The notes: a model not told the origin generated them from the sequence alone. 64,000 nt of DNA from Tumebacillus lacus (GCF_026410385.1 NZ_JAPMLT010000002.1:310001-374000); one strand, 5' to 3'. Counted from the first letter of the stretch, positions 42,206 to 51,816 are shown. Program-made: numbers and translations.

Positions 42206-45200
42206 CTACAGCTTCTTGATTTTACGCAGGATGCGTTCGCTCATTACAGCCGCTTCCGCACGGGTGAGGAAAGCGTGCGGGTCGAAGCGCAAGGTGACAT
42301 TCTTTTGTCCCGGCAGCAGTTCGTTGGTGCGGCCGAGGATGATGCCCGCCTTGGTGACGGCGACGACAGAAGCGCGTGCGTAGTAGTCGACCGTGCCGGC
42401 GTCGGTAAACGACTTTTGCAGAGCGGCCAGGTCTTTCTTCTCATCTTCCGTCTTGACGAGGTTCATCGCGCGGGCGATCATGACCGCGCCCTGCTCACGG
42501 GAGAGCGGAGCGGCAGGGCCAAAGATGCGCGGCCCAAGGCCTCGGATGATCCCGCGTTTGACGGCCGTCTCGATGTAGCGGTAGTCACCGTTCAAGCTCG
42601 GGTGGACGATGACCGGCGGCACGTCGTTAAAGGTGAGGTTTTTCGGATCGTAGGAGAGCGGGATGTCGAGCATCTTGACCAGCATCGTCGCGAACTCACC
42701 GCGGGTGATGTTGTCATAGACGCCAAACTCATTGTTGTTCTTCTCTTCCATGATCCCTTTCGAGAACATCAGCTCCAGCTGGTTGCGTGCCCACGGGTGG
42801 CCGATGATGTCTGCGAAGGAGTACGCGTCTTCAAAGACGGCATAGTAGCCAAATCCGTCGAACGGAGCGGTGACTTCTTTGCGGCCGGTGTCGACGACGC
42901 CGCCGAGGTTGACCCAGGTGTTGTCGACAAAGCGCCAAATCGACAGCTTTTTCGCGATGACGTCGCGGATGTACGGATCGTACTTCAGCGTGATCTGACC
43001 GCGCTGGGACGGCTCCATCCATTTGTCTTTGGAAGAGCGCAGGTAGAACTGGAAGCCCGGCTGGTACGGATGTTGGCCGTCGACCGTCTTCCACTGCGTG
43101 AGGGAGGAGGAGTCGAAGTAGCCTGCATCGATCCAAAACAGGTTGGATGCAAACGCAAAGTGCGCGCGCGGTTGGAGCAGGTTGGTGGCGATGTCTTCAG
43201 ACAGAACGTCTTTGATCTCGCCGTCTTTCGGCAGGCCGCCTTCGATCTCGCCGACGCGGTTGTATTTCTTGAGCGTGCGGCCGTCGGTGCGGTCTGCGAT
43301 GCCAAACAGGATATTTTGGCGGTCAAACAGATCGACCGTCGTCTGATCTTGACCCGGACGGGTGTTGGCCTTGCGCAGCAAGGTGCCTTTCGGGAAGGTC
43401 AGCGCGAGTTGGGAATCAAACACTTTCAGCGTGCCGCTCTTCGGCATCGTCGTCTTGTACTGCGCCCCGATGGTCGAGGACGCCGCGTAGTTGACTTCGA
43501 TCTCGCCGTTCAGCTTTTGCGTGCCGCGCACGACAGTAAACTTGATCTTGTTCAGGCCCGCCTTGAGGTTTTTCAACTGGAGGCGGAAGATGTCGTGCTC
43601 ATCCTTGACGGCCGATTCCTTGCCGACCAGCACTTGGTCAGCGCCTTCTGCGAGGATCGAGACATCGAGGAAGTTTTGGTTGATCACCCGCTCGTTCGGC
43701 AGTTTCGGCGAGAGGATGATGTACGGCGACAGTTCACGAGTGATCTGCAGCGTCTGGGAAGCGGTCGCGCTCTCCAGCGTCGCTTGGATCACGATGTTGC
43801 GCAGCCCCGTGTTCGGGAGCTGGTGGTTCGGGATGCGGAAGTGGTACGTGCGGGAAGCCGCATCGTAGGAGTCCACACGCAGCGTCGCGTTGTTCGGGAT
43901 CAGGTTGCCCGAGCCGTCGTCTTCAGCCAGCGCGACTTGGTTGCCGTCGACGTTGACGATGACCTTTTTCGCGTTTTGGACGGTGAAGATGACGTCGGCC
44001 ACCTTTTCATTGGTGACATAGTCCAGCGTGCCTACGTTTTTAAACTTGATGTTCGGATCGTCCATCTGCGGGACGAGCGGATCGTACGGCACCGGCTTGA
44101 TCGAGGTGATCAGCGGCACTTGGTCGGAGAACTTGTACACCGTCAGCGAGGTGGCGATCGGAATGCCGTTGGCGACCCCTTCGAAGGAGATCGCGTTCGG
44201 GCCGTCGACCAGTTCCATCTCAGCCGGCGGGTCGAAGATAAAGTTGCCGTTGGCATCGATTGCGCCGTAGAGGTGATCGATCAGTCGCACGGTGTAGCCG
44301 TTGATTTTCACGTTGATCGAGTTCAGATCGGCGCTGCCCGGCGCGAGGTTAAAGTTGACGAGGCGGCCCGCGATGTGCGAGAACATCTTCGGGTTTTGCG
44401 TCGCCGGGTTGACGAGCGGCTCGTTGTCGATGAAGACCTTGCCGTCGTGGAGGTTGTTCATTTGGATGAACGGAGCCGGGATGTAGTTGATCTTCACCGA
44501 CTTGCGTTCCGTGTTGCCGCCGGAGACCACCTCGACCGTCAGGGTCTGTTCACCCGCCGTCATGTTGGTGATCTTGTACGCGACGTTTTTGTCGGACGTC
44601 AGGTACTCCGTGGCTTGGAAATTCGGGTCTTCCACGCCGTTGATCGTCGAGAACAGACGCACGGTGGAGAGGTCGGCGGTGGCCGCGAAGTTGTTCAATT
44701 TCGCTTCCAGCCAGACCGGCGTCTCGAACAGCATCGAGTTGCCGGCGAAGACCGTGCTCGACCCGTAGGTGACGACGTTGGTCGCGGAGACGTTTACGTT
44801 GTAGAGCTGGTTGAGCTCGGTGAAGTAGGCGGTGTTGCTGTTGCGGTACGAGAAGTAGATCGGGAATTGCGCCGTCTGCGTCCCGTAGCTGCCGATGACC
44901 TCGATGCGGTATTTCCCGTTGGTCGGCAGGTTGAGCGTTTCGTTCGAGACAAAGTCGAACGTCATGTGCGTCCCGTCGTTCACGCCCGGTTGGACGGTCG
45001 CGGTGAACGGCGTTTGCGCGTTGGCCTCGTCGATCAGGCGCAGCGAGATCGTCGGGGTGTAGCCGCTCGGGAGCGAGTTGTCATAGAAATAGACCAGTTT
45101 CCCTTGGATCTGACCGGTCAACGCCGTGCCGCCGTTGTTCGGACCGACAGTCGGGTTGCCTTCCAGCGGGGTGTTCTGCGGGTTGCCCGCGCCGTTGTAG

Positions 45201-45904
45201 ACTTTGACGTCATACGCGGTCGGGTAGCCGTTGTAGTAGACGAGCGAGCGGTTGAGCGAGTACTTCATCGTGCGGTTCGACGCCACGATCGCCAGCGCGT
45301 TGAGGCCCGGCTGCAGCGGCAGGTCGGAGATGATGAAGTTGTCAGCGCCCGCGGAGTACGCGTTGATGCCGTTGACGGAGACGTTCTCCGCGTTCGGAGC
45401 TTTCAGCATCAGCACCGCGTTGGGCGAATCGACGACCAGCGGCACCCCTGCTTCCAGCGCGCGGCCGTCGACGAGCTTGACGTCGTAGATGACCGGAACG
45501 TTGGAGAAATTGACATAGGCCACGCCCGGAACGGTGTTGCCGCTCGAGTTGGTGCCTGTGACGGTGATGCGGTTGAGACCTTGGAACAGCGGTACGTTGA
45601 AGAACTTGAACGTCGAGCCGTTTTCAATGGTCGGACGAACACCGGTGCCCTCGTTCGAATTGACGACGGCGCCGTTCACCAACTGCTCGACTCGATAGCC
45701 GATGGAGTTGGAGGAGACCCCGTTAAACGTCCCCACCAGGTCGACCAGGTTGCGGTTGACCTGCGTCGGGTACGCAGGGTCGATGGAAAAGTTCGTGAAA
45801 CGGAAATATTCGTTTGCAGCCTGCGTCACGCCGATGGGCAACAAGGTGATGACCATGGCGAGAATGACGATGAGATGGAGCAACTTATGTCGCAAGAACG
45901 CCAC
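42206..45904 (-). CDS. Large secreted SLH-anchored surface protein
   Basis: 1232 residues from a GTG at 45904. Signal peptide (LLHLIVILAMVITLLPIGVTQAA), then about 1000 residues of beta-rich, Ig-like or repeated extracellular domains without catalytic motifs (e.g. RITVTGTNSSGNTVPGVAYV, ITITGEVNGKLNV-type strands). Three SLH domains are at the C-terminus (FADIIGHPWARNQLELMFSKGIM, YRYIETAVKRGIIRGLG, YYARASVVAVTKAGIILGR). It is held on pyruvylated wall polymer (see csaB). Role unknown; cell-surface organiser or adhesin is plausible. Confidence 0.9.
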   Translation of the reverse strand: MAFLRHKLLHLIVILAMVITLLPIGVTQAANEYFRFTNFSIDPAYPTQVNRNLVDLVGTFNGVSSNSIGYRVEQLVNGAVVNSNEGTGVRPTIENGSTFKFFNVPLFQGLNRITVTGTNSSGNTVPGVAYVNFSNVPVIYDVKLVDGRALEAGVPLVVDSPNAVLMLKAPNAENVSVNGINAYSAGADNFIISDLPLQPGLNALAIVASNRTMKYSLNRSLVYYNGYPTAYDVKVYNGAGNPQNTPLEGNPTVGPNNGGTALTGQIQGKLVYFYDNSLPSGYTPTISLRLIDEANAQTPFTATVQPGVNDGTHMTFDFVSNETLNLPTNGKYRIEVIGSYGTQTAQFPIYFSYRNSNTAYFTELNQLYNVNVSATNVVTYGSSTVFAGNSMLFETPVWLEAKLNNFAATADLSTVRLFSTINGVEDPNFQATEYLTSDKNVAYKITNMTAGEQTLTVEVVSGGNTERKSVKINYIPAPFIQMNNLHDGKVFIDNEPLVNPATQNPKMFSHIAGRLVNFNLAPGSADLNSINVKINGYTVRLIDHLYGAIDANGNFIFDPPAEMELVDGPNAISFEGVANGIPIATSLTVYKFSDQVPLITSIKPVPYDPLVPQMDDPNIKFKNVGTLDYVTNEKVADVIFTVQNAKKVIVNVDGNQVALAEDDGSGNLIPNNATLRVDSYDAASRTYHFRIPNHQLPNTGLRNIVIQATLESATASQTLQITRELSPYIILSPKLPNERVINQNFLDVSILAEGADQVLVGKESAVKDEHDIFRLQLKNLKAGLNKIKFTVVRGTQKLNGEIEVNYAASSTIGAQYKTTMPKSGTLKVFDSQLALTFPKGTLLRKANTRPGQDQTTVDLFDRQNILFGIADRTDGRTLKKYNRVGEIEGGLPKDGEIKDVLSEDIATNLLQPRAHFAFASNLFWIDAGYFDSSSLTQWKTVDGQHPYQPGFQFYLRSSKDKWMEPSQRGQITLKYDPYIRDVIAKKLSIWRFVDNTWVNLGGVVDTGRKEVTAPFDGFGYYAVFEDAYSFADIIGHPWARNQLELMFSKGIMEEKNNNEFGVYDNITRGEFATMLVKMLDIPLSYDPKNLTFNDVPPVIVHPSLNGDYRYIETAVKRGIIRGLGPRIFGPAAPLSREQGAVMIARAMNLVKTEDEKKDLAALQKSFTDAGTVDYYARASVVAVTKAGIILGRTNELLPGQKNVTLRFDPHAFLTRAEAAVMSERILRKIKKL

Positions 45905-46027
45905 CCTTTGGTTCTCCCCTTTCAGGATATTTCAAGTTGGTACAAGATTCGACAGGTTCGAGGAGGAGTCCTGCCTTTTTGGGGGTGACTTTGTTGGTAT
46001 TTTCTTGGTTTTAAAGGAATTGGGAGA

Positions 46028-46077
46028 AAAGACCTACGGGACATACCCTGTAAGCAGGGCATGTCCCGTAGCATCGT
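46028..46077 (-). terminator. Terminator of the Imm26 operon
   Basis: CTACGGGACATACCCTG / CAGGGCATGTCCCGTAG, a 17-bp stem with one mismatch and a 4-nt loop, followed by GTCTTTTCT on the minus strand. Confidence 0.8.
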
Positions 46078-46084
46078 AAAAGCG

Positions 46085-46498
46085 CTAGATAAGAACAAAG
46101 ATTTCCTTGACTTCAGACTCAAGCATTTCGAACCAATCCGACTTATTCTCCAAGGAAATATTAAAACTAGTTTCCAAGTCCCATACCTTCTGACGAATGT
46201 CTTTTATTTTAAGGATGTCGACGATCTGTTGACTCTCAAGATCCGCATCAAAAACTCGAATCATCCCTTCTACATCTCCAAGAAGATATGGAACCTCGCA
46301 CACGTCAAGATAATCTCCTGACCTATGCGTGGTCATCTTCAACCCGTTTCTGTAAATGGTCATCTCGAAGATTTGATCATAATGATACGCGATCGATATC
46401 ACTTCTGAACGCAGGTGTTTTGACAACCGTTCAGCCACTTCATGAACCGTTAGCCATTCAAACGTACTGTGCATGACCGTTGTCCACCCTGGCGTCAC
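46085..46498 (-). pseudogene. 3' part of a split immunity-like gene
   Basis: 137 codons in the frame beginning GTGACGCCAGGGTGG at 46498. Contains GWTTVMHSTFEWLTVHEVAERLSKHLRSEVISIAYHYDQIFEMTIYRNG. This reads like the middle and end of a small globular protein whose start is the 47-codon ORF just upstream in another frame. The two frames overlap at ATGTGA. Either a frameshift broke one gene or two coupled ORFs are real. I recall similar joined proteins ("GWxGVxxE...LSxxLxxxxxxxxxHDxDVxxYxLYxxG"), of unknown function, from memory only. Confidence 0.6.
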
Positions 46499-46638
46499 AT
46501 GCCTACATAGATCGGGTCATGATTGAAGAAAATCCCTTCCCTGCCTCGACCTGTTGCTCTCAAAAGTTCTGATAACGCATCGCACACTTCTGTGGATTGA
46601 TTGCCTTTTACGATTACATTTGCATATCTCGTGCTCAT
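46495..46638 (-). pseudogene. 5' part of the split immunity-like gene
   Basis: 47 codons, MSTRYANVIVKGNQSTEVCDALSELL ... IYVGM, with a strong GGGAGG ribosome site 8-9 nt upstream. It ends at a TGA that overlaps the start of the 46085 frame. A -1 shift at the overlap would join it to GWTTVMHS without losing residues. Confidence 0.6.
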
Positions 46639-46660
46639 AAATACACCTCCCCCTGCTCAA

Positions 46661-47020
46661 CTAAGACTCGATTGCCGTCCAAAACACAATCATGATACCT
46701 GCCCAGATCGGCAGAGCAATGTAAGGGCGCAACAAATAGCAAATCGATACACCTGCCTGCACTGCCAGTAAGATAACAAGCGCGATACCGGCTTCCATCA
46801 TTGGCGTCAGCGCATACTCAGCCACTTTCAGTGACAGGATGGTAAAGCCCAGCACGCATGCCGCGAGTTAAAACTTGCGACTCAGCGTGATTTCCTTGTT
46901 CCTCGCCCATACCACCACAGACCATGCATAAAACCCCGATCCAAACCACAGAAAGTTGGGGAAGTAGAGGCAGATCAATGTGAGGATCGGGAGTATGATG
47001 AATCCCCAACGACGCATCAT
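46661..47020 (-). pseudogene. Small membrane protein interrupted by an in-frame TAA
   Basis: Reading from the ATG at 47020 (overlapping the Imm26-gene stop), MMRRWGFIILPILTLICLYF ... ITLSRKF runs 50 codons to TAA at 46868-46870. The same frame then continues without further stop, LAACVLGFTILSLKVAEYAL ... IMIVFWTAIES, to 46661, giving three to four membrane segments. The uninterrupted reading looks like one about 119-codon protein. One base change would restore it, so this is a recent nonsense mutation or two separate tiny genes. Confidence 0.7.
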
Positions 47021-47988
47021 CAGGCTTCCCCCTCCATCTCCAAGAGTCGCCTGTGCACGACTTTCCCGATCACCCAATACTCCTGCGTCGTGAAAGGAGC
47101 TGTCATTCTCGGTTCAAAATCAAGGGGATTGCCTTCCACATCCACCAAATCACCTGTGCGGTGGACTCGAAATCCTGTATCTTTCGAGAACTCCTGCTCC
47201 TGCACCGGATAGTTCCCAATCGTCTTGAAATATCCGTTCAACCAAGGACTGGCCGTCACAACATGAGGCGCGATCAGGAGATTGTCAGGCGACAGAGCTT
47301 GACGGTCCGGCATCTCCTGTGTGTGAGAATGCAGATTGTAGAGATAGACCAAATTCTTTCCTTTGATGGTCGAACTCTTGCTTTCAAGCTTTGTACGCAT
47401 CACTCGTCCGTAATAGTAGACCCCTTCATGCGGCTGAAAGACAAACACATCCCCTTCCCGCGGTCGCTTTGAACTGAGTTCAATTCGAACGAGTTCTGTC
47501 GGAATTCTGAATCCACCGAGTCCGGCCTCTTGCATATACTTCTCGATTCCCGTTTCAACGTGATACAACGTGTAGATGCCATAGGGAACGCGGATCTTCG
47601 GAACATGACTCAGGGGATTTCCCTTCGCATCTTTGTATCGTTTTTCCACCTTTAATGCGTTAAAAAAACCATAGTCCAGCGAGTCATCCTTCTGGGTCAC
47701 ACCCAGGTTTCCGACCGTATAAAAATAGCCGCTGCTCCAAGGATACCCGGTCACAATAAACGGGGGAATCAAGAGGTTGTCCGGATCTAATTCATCTGGT
47801 AGTTCCATCTGTTCAGAACATGTCCGATAGAGAAACACCAGCATGCACCTGCTACCGATGTCTATCTCCAGTGCTACCTCCTGAATCACTTTGCCGTAAA
47901 AATACAAACCTTCTCTCGGCTGCACGACAAAGACATCTCCAGGCTCCGGCTTCTTTCTCGACATCTTGATTTTGAGGATTTGAGTCAT
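47020..47988 (-). CDS. Tandem Imm26-family immunity protein
   Basis: 322 residues made of two copies of the Immunity-26 fold. First copy: PEPGDVFVVQPREGLYFYGKVIQ ... DNLLIPPFIVTGYPWSSGYFYTVGN. Second copy: PREGDVFVFQPHEGVYYYGRVMR ... DNLLIAPHVVTASPWLNGYFKTIGN. Imm26 proteins protect against polymorphic contact-dependent toxins. No toxin gene is in this window. The start overlaps the upstream ankyrin gene (ATGA), so they are coupled. Confidence 0.85.
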   Translation of the reverse strand: MTQILKIKMSRKKPEPGDVFVVQPREGLYFYGKVIQEVALEIDIGSRCMLVFLYRTCSEQMELPDELDPDNLLIPPFIVTGYPWSSGYFYTVGNLGVTQKDDSLDYGFFNALKVEKRYKDAKGNPLSHVPKIRVPYGIYTLYHVETGIEKYMQEAGLGGFRIPTELVRIELSSKRPREGDVFVFQPHEGVYYYGRVMRTKLESKSSTIKGKNLVYLYNLHSHTQEMPDRQALSPDNLLIAPHVVTASPWLNGYFKTIGNYPVQEQEFSKDTGFRVHRTGDLVDVEGNPLDFEPRMTAPFTTQEYWVIGKVVHRRLLEMEGEA

Positions 47989-49157
47989 TGTGCGTCACCA
48001 TGTACAAAGTCCGAGATCTTCGCATCTTCTGGGTTCATCCCATACCTGACATCCGTTCCGATCAGCCATTGGGAATAATCTGTAACCAGCACATCCCAGA
48101 TCCGATCATGAGGCAGATCCCCCCAGTGATCTTGTACATACTGGACTACAAACTGCTTTTTGCCCGACATGGACAGCTTCATAAACTCGTCGCGAAGCTC
48201 ATCGCTCAGAAACGTCAGTTGCAGCATCGCACCGATATCAGGATCTGTTCCGTCGCTGAGGATGGTCGGCATCACATAGTAGTGCAGGATCTCGATGATT
48301 TCCTCTTCGGTCTGCGCATCTGCCACAGACGGCGTCCTGGTCTCCGTATCGCCCCGTTGTTTAAGAGCGGTCACGATGGAACCATGATCATGCGCGGCCG
48401 CGAGCCAGAGAGCCGTCCTGCCGTTGTTGTCTTTGACATGGATGTCAGCCTCGGCATCCAGCAAGATGTCGACAGCCTCTTCGTTGCCCGATACGATTGC
48501 AGTCATGAGAGGAGTCACCCCACCTCTTGTTTGCAGATCAGGATCGACACCCTTTTTAAGCAAGGTACGCATCATCTCGTTCACGACTGGTTTTTCGGCC
48601 CCGTACTCGACGGCAAAGTGAAGGAGGTTGAAGCCGGTTTCGTTTTTCCAGCCCAGTTCGACGGAGCCTTGATGCAGCAAAGACTCAAACGTCTCCAAAT
48701 CCCCGACTCTCATGCTGGATAACAAGCGTTGTTCTGCGCTGACGATCCACACCACGCGCGTCTCGCCGTCCCATTCCACCTCTGCCCCGAGGGCTTCACT
48801 GACAAACCGGAGCGGCACGAGAGTGCGGCCATTTACAAGTTGCGGTTTTTCAGCCAGAGTCAGAGAGATGCCGTTCACAATCGCAGTCTGCACTCCGATC
48901 TGTAATTCCACAGTCGTGTTGCGCTTCGTGGCAATGACCTTTTGATTGATCCCATCCCACTTTACTTCAGCCCCGAGGCTTTCAAAGATCCCGCGCATCG
49001 GGACCAGAGTGGTGCCTTCGACGAGGAGCGGCGGTTGGTCATAGGTTTGGACTTCGTAATCCAACAGAACCCCAATTGGAACTTGTGCAGAGACAGGCAC
49101 AGGACTGGTAATCGTCAGCAACGTGACGAACAAAAGCGAGAAAGCGCGTTTCAACAT
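47985..49157 (-). CDS. Exported copper-amine-oxidase-N / ankyrin protein, copy 2
   Basis: 390 residues from MLKRAFSLLFVTLLTITSPV (GGGGGG upstream). Signal peptide, then two copper-amine-oxidase-N units (VEGTTLVPMRGIFESLGAEVKW, VNGRTLVPLRFVSEALGAEVEW), then ankyrin repeats (GFNLLHFAVEYGAEKP, GVTPLMTAIVSGNEEAVDILLDAEADIHVKDNNGRTALWLAAAHDH), then an unfamiliar alpha-helical tail (EEEIIEILHYYVMPTI). Paralogue of the 49282 gene. Ankyrins outside the membrane are unusual in Bacillota. Function unknown. Confidence 0.87.
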   Translation of the reverse strand: MLKRAFSLLFVTLLTITSPVPVSAQVPIGVLLDYEVQTYDQPPLLVEGTTLVPMRGIFESLGAEVKWDGINQKVIATKRNTTVELQIGVQTAIVNGISLTLAEKPQLVNGRTLVPLRFVSEALGAEVEWDGETRVVWIVSAEQRLLSSMRVGDLETFESLLHQGSVELGWKNETGFNLLHFAVEYGAEKPVVNEMMRTLLKKGVDPDLQTRGGVTPLMTAIVSGNEEAVDILLDAEADIHVKDNNGRTALWLAAAHDHGSIVTALKQRGDTETRTPSVADAQTEEEIIEILHYYVMPTILSDGTDPDIGAMLQLTFLSDELRDEFMKLSMSGKKQFVVQYVQDHWGDLPHDRIWDVLVTDYSQWLIGTDVRYGMNPEDAKISDFVHGDAQ

Positions 49158-49212
49158 GACTCCCCCCAGCAATTAATAACCACATATTACCACGTTGTAG
49201 ATTCTAAAAACA

Positions 49213-49250
49213 CAAAAAAGTCTTCCGAGCATGAAACGGAAGACTTCAAA
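49213..49250 (-). terminator. Terminator between the two ankyrin genes
   Basis: AAGTCTTCCG-TTTCATGCT-CGGAAGACTT then TTTTTTG on the minus strand. It isolates copy 1 (with its upstream regulator) from copy 2. Confidence 0.85.
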
Positions 49251-49281
49251 GAGGTTCTCACAAATTGATCCCTAATCATTA

Positions 49282-50472
49282 CTAAAAATCAAACCCACCA
49301 TCCTTCGGATACACGATCTTCGCATCCTCGATCTTAGTCTCACCGGTAACATCAATCCCGATCAGCGGCTGGCCCAGATAAGACAGGATCGTATAGCAGT
49401 GGTCCATCCCGAGCACAAAGCCCCAGTGGTCTTGCGCATACTCGACGAGCAGTTTCTTTTTCCCTGTCTCGGACAGTTGTTGGTAAGCGTCGTAGTACTC
49501 CTTCGTCCCCAGATTCAGGAACATGAGTGCTTCCATACGCGACAAACCGTAGTCGTTTTCATACTGGCCGTCGATGACTGTGCGGCTCAGATGGAAGTGC
49601 AGGACATCGATCACCTCGTCCTCCGTCTGTGCGTCTGCCAACTGCGGGGGTTGCGTCTCGGTGTCGCCCGCTTCTCGGAGCAGGTCGACGATGCCCAGTT
49701 CCTCTTCGGCAGCCGCTTGCCAGAGAGCCGTCGCTCCCTTTTTGTTTTTCAGGTGGACGTCCGCCTTTGCTTCCAGCAGGATTTCCACTCCGTTTTGATT
49801 GCCCATATAGGCGGCCGTCATCAGCACGGTGTTCCCGATCTCATTTTGATAATCCGGATCAGCCCCCGCATGCAACAGCTTGGTCATCATCTCGTTGGCA
49901 AGCGAATCACGCGAGCCGACGATCGCCGCCATGCTGAGAGGGTTATCCCGGCCGTTTCCATCCGGGTCTACATGGCCGAGGTTCAGCAAATACACGAACG
50001 TGTCCCAATCCCCTGCCCGCACACTGTTGTACAACCGCTCCTCCGCGCTGAAGATCTCCACCGTGCGCGACTCGCCATGCCACTTGACCTCCGCCCCCAG
50101 CGACTCGCTGACAAATCGCAGCGGCACGAGGGTACGGCCGTTTACGATCTGCGGCTTTTGCGTCAGGGTCAGAGTCGTGCCGTTCACTTTCGCCGTCTGC
50201 ACGCCGACCTGCAATTCAACAGTCGCGCTGCTCTTTGTGGCGATAATCTTTTGATTCGCATCGTCCCATGTCACGTCTGCACCGAGGTTTTCAAAGAGGC
50301 CGCGCATCGGGACGAGCGTGGTACCTTCGACCAGCAGCGGCGGTTGGTCGTAGGCTTGCGTTTTATAATCAAAGAAGACACGAATCGGTTCATCAGCAGA
50401 CACTTCTACAGGATGAGTCCCGACAAACATAGCAGCGACGAAAAGAGGGGCTACGACCTTCAAACGTTTCAA
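49282..50472 (-). CDS. Exported copper-amine-oxidase-N / ankyrin protein, copy 1
   Basis: 396 residues from a TTG at 50472 with AGGAGG 9 nt upstream; an ATG upstream reads through an unrelated N-terminus. Signal peptide LKVVAPLFVAAMFVG, two copper-amine-oxidase-N units, ankyrins (GNTVLMTAAYMGNQNGVEILLEAKADVHLKNKKGATALWQAAAEEE), then a tail like copy 2's. It lies 51 nt downstream of the 50524 regulator, so one transcript may carry both. Confidence 0.88.
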   Translation of the reverse strand: MKRLKVVAPLFVAAMFVGTHPVEVSADEPIRVFFDYKTQAYDQPPLLVEGTTLVPMRGLFENLGADVTWDDANQKIIATKSSATVELQVGVQTAKVNGTTLTLTQKPQIVNGRTLVPLRFVSESLGAEVKWHGESRTVEIFSAEERLYNSVRAGDWDTFVYLLNLGHVDPDGNGRDNPLSMAAIVGSRDSLANEMMTKLLHAGADPDYQNEIGNTVLMTAAYMGNQNGVEILLEAKADVHLKNKKGATALWQAAAEEELGIVDLLREAGDTETQPPQLADAQTEDEVIDVLHFHLSRTVIDGQYENDYGLSRMEALMFLNLGTKEYYDAYQQLSETGKKKLLVEYAQDHWGFVLGMDHCYTILSYLGQPLIGIDVTGETKIEDAKIVYPKDGGFDF

Positions 50473-50523
50473 CTCATAAAACCTCCTAACAGGCTGAATC
50501 ATCTACTACTACCAAGTTCTACA

Positions 50524-51816
50524 TCACAACACGATCCCCCTCCTCAAAAGTTCCTCATGCGTCTGGTTGCGCACCTCATCCATGATCTTGTAAGCCTGAC
50601 CGTACTCTTTCACCTCCACGTACACACAGGACAGTTCGAACATCGTGTCTCCATACTCCCGCAGTTCCTTTTGCTGCAAATACACTTCGGCCGCTGTTTG
50701 GTAGCGGTGGATCGCGGTCTGTCGCTGCTGTCTCAGGTGGAGGTCCACCTTCGCCCGCAGGCGATGCACCCACGCCTGACAGATGTGATGGTCCGGCAAC
50801 ACGTTCTGCGTCTGCAAGCACGCAGCCTCGCACTCCTCCCAACGCCCGAGGTGACTCATCAGTTTCGCGATCTCAACCAGCGTCGTGCCGGCCTCCTCGA
50901 TCTGCCCCATCCAGACGAACTGCTTGTAGGCGTCTTGCAACATCGGCTCGGCTTCCTCTGCTTGACCGGATGCGATGTGAGAGATGGCGGATGTCACCTG
51001 ATTGCGCAGGACGAACAGGCGATCCTCCAGCCCCTTGAAGATCCCGGCCGCACGCTCCGAGTAGTCGACCGACATTTGCAGGTCGTTCTGCTGTTGGTAG
51101 CTCGTGCTCAGCCCGAGGTAGACGTGCCCGATGGCTCGCAGGTTGTCAGTTCCAGCATAGAGCGCGGCCGCTTCGTCCAAGTACCGCTGTGCGTCGTGTG
51201 GCCGCTCCATTTTGAGTTGCACGGTGCCGAGCACATGCAGGATCTCCGCTCGCAGGAACAGGTCTGGGTGGTCCATCCTCTCCAGACTGGCGAGACCCTT
51301 CTCCCACAGAAACGCGGCCAACGGGTACCGTCTGCGCCGCTCCTCGATCTCCCCGAGCAGTTTCAGGGTGCGGGCGACCTTGTGATGATCTTGGCGCAGC
51401 ACGCCCCATTCCTGCACCTCGTGCAGTTGCTTCTCCGCTCGGTCCAGATCGCCGGTGTGGAGCAGGCATTCACCGAGTTCCAGTTGGATGTCGATGGTGG
51501 AGACCTGGGAGCGTTGCTCCTTCAACAGTTCCTCCAGATAGGGGATCGCGGATGGATATTCCTTGGCCCCGACCAGTGCCCGCGCCATTTTAAAGGCGCT
51601 GACGTGTTCGAGGTTCATGTCGGTGTCGATCAGCAATGTCTCAAGCTGTGTGTCCAGCCGTTCCGCGATGGCGATCAGCATCTTGTACGACGGACGGGCA
51701 CGATCCGATTCGATCTGCGAGATCATGGAAGCCGTGCAGATCCCTTTTGCGAGATCGATCTGGGTCATTTTCTTTTTCAAGCGTATTTCGCGTAGACGTT
51801 GACCAAGTGAGAACAT
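50524..51816 (-). CDS. XRE/TPR regulator (RRNPP-like), next to ankyrin genes
   Basis: 430 residues. HTH at about 4-58 (LGQRLREIRLKKKMTQIDLAKGICTASMISQIESDRARPSYKML), then TPR helices (AIPYLEELLKEQ, LDRAEKQLHEVQEWG, DAQRYLDEAAALYAG, HVYLGLSTSYQQQNDLQMSVDYSERAA). Sequence pattern closely follows the regulators at 25751 and 37493. No propeptide follows; instead an exported ankyrin protein gene starts 51 nt later. It may be an orphan receptor or sense a peptide from the 52 kb locus. Confidence 0.88.
   Translation of the reverse strand: MFSLGQRLREIRLKKKMTQIDLAKGICTASMISQIESDRARPSYKMLIAIAERLDTQLETLLIDTDMNLEHVSAFKMARALVGAKEYPSAIPYLEELLKEQRSQVSTIDIQLELGECLLHTGDLDRAEKQLHEVQEWGVLRQDHHKVARTLKLLGEIEERRRRYPLAAFLWEKGLASLERMDHPDLFLRAEILHVLGTVQLKMERPHDAQRYLDEAAALYAGTDNLRAIGHVYLGLSTSYQQQNDLQMSVDYSERAAGIFKGLEDRLFVLRNQVTSAISHIASGQAEEAEPMLQDAYKQFVWMGQIEEAGTTLVEIAKLMSHLGRWEECEAACLQTQNVLPDHHICQAWVHRLRAKVDLHLRQQRQTAIHRYQTAAEVYLQQKELREYGDTMFELSCVYVEVKEYGQAYKIMDEVRNQTHEELLRRGIVL

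Noticed and set aside
42275-45988. Plus-strand ORF of 1237 codons antisense to the large SLH protein
   Set aside because: Rich in Arg/Val/Asp typical of antisense frames in GC-rich genes. The minus-strand gene has a signal peptide and SLH domains.
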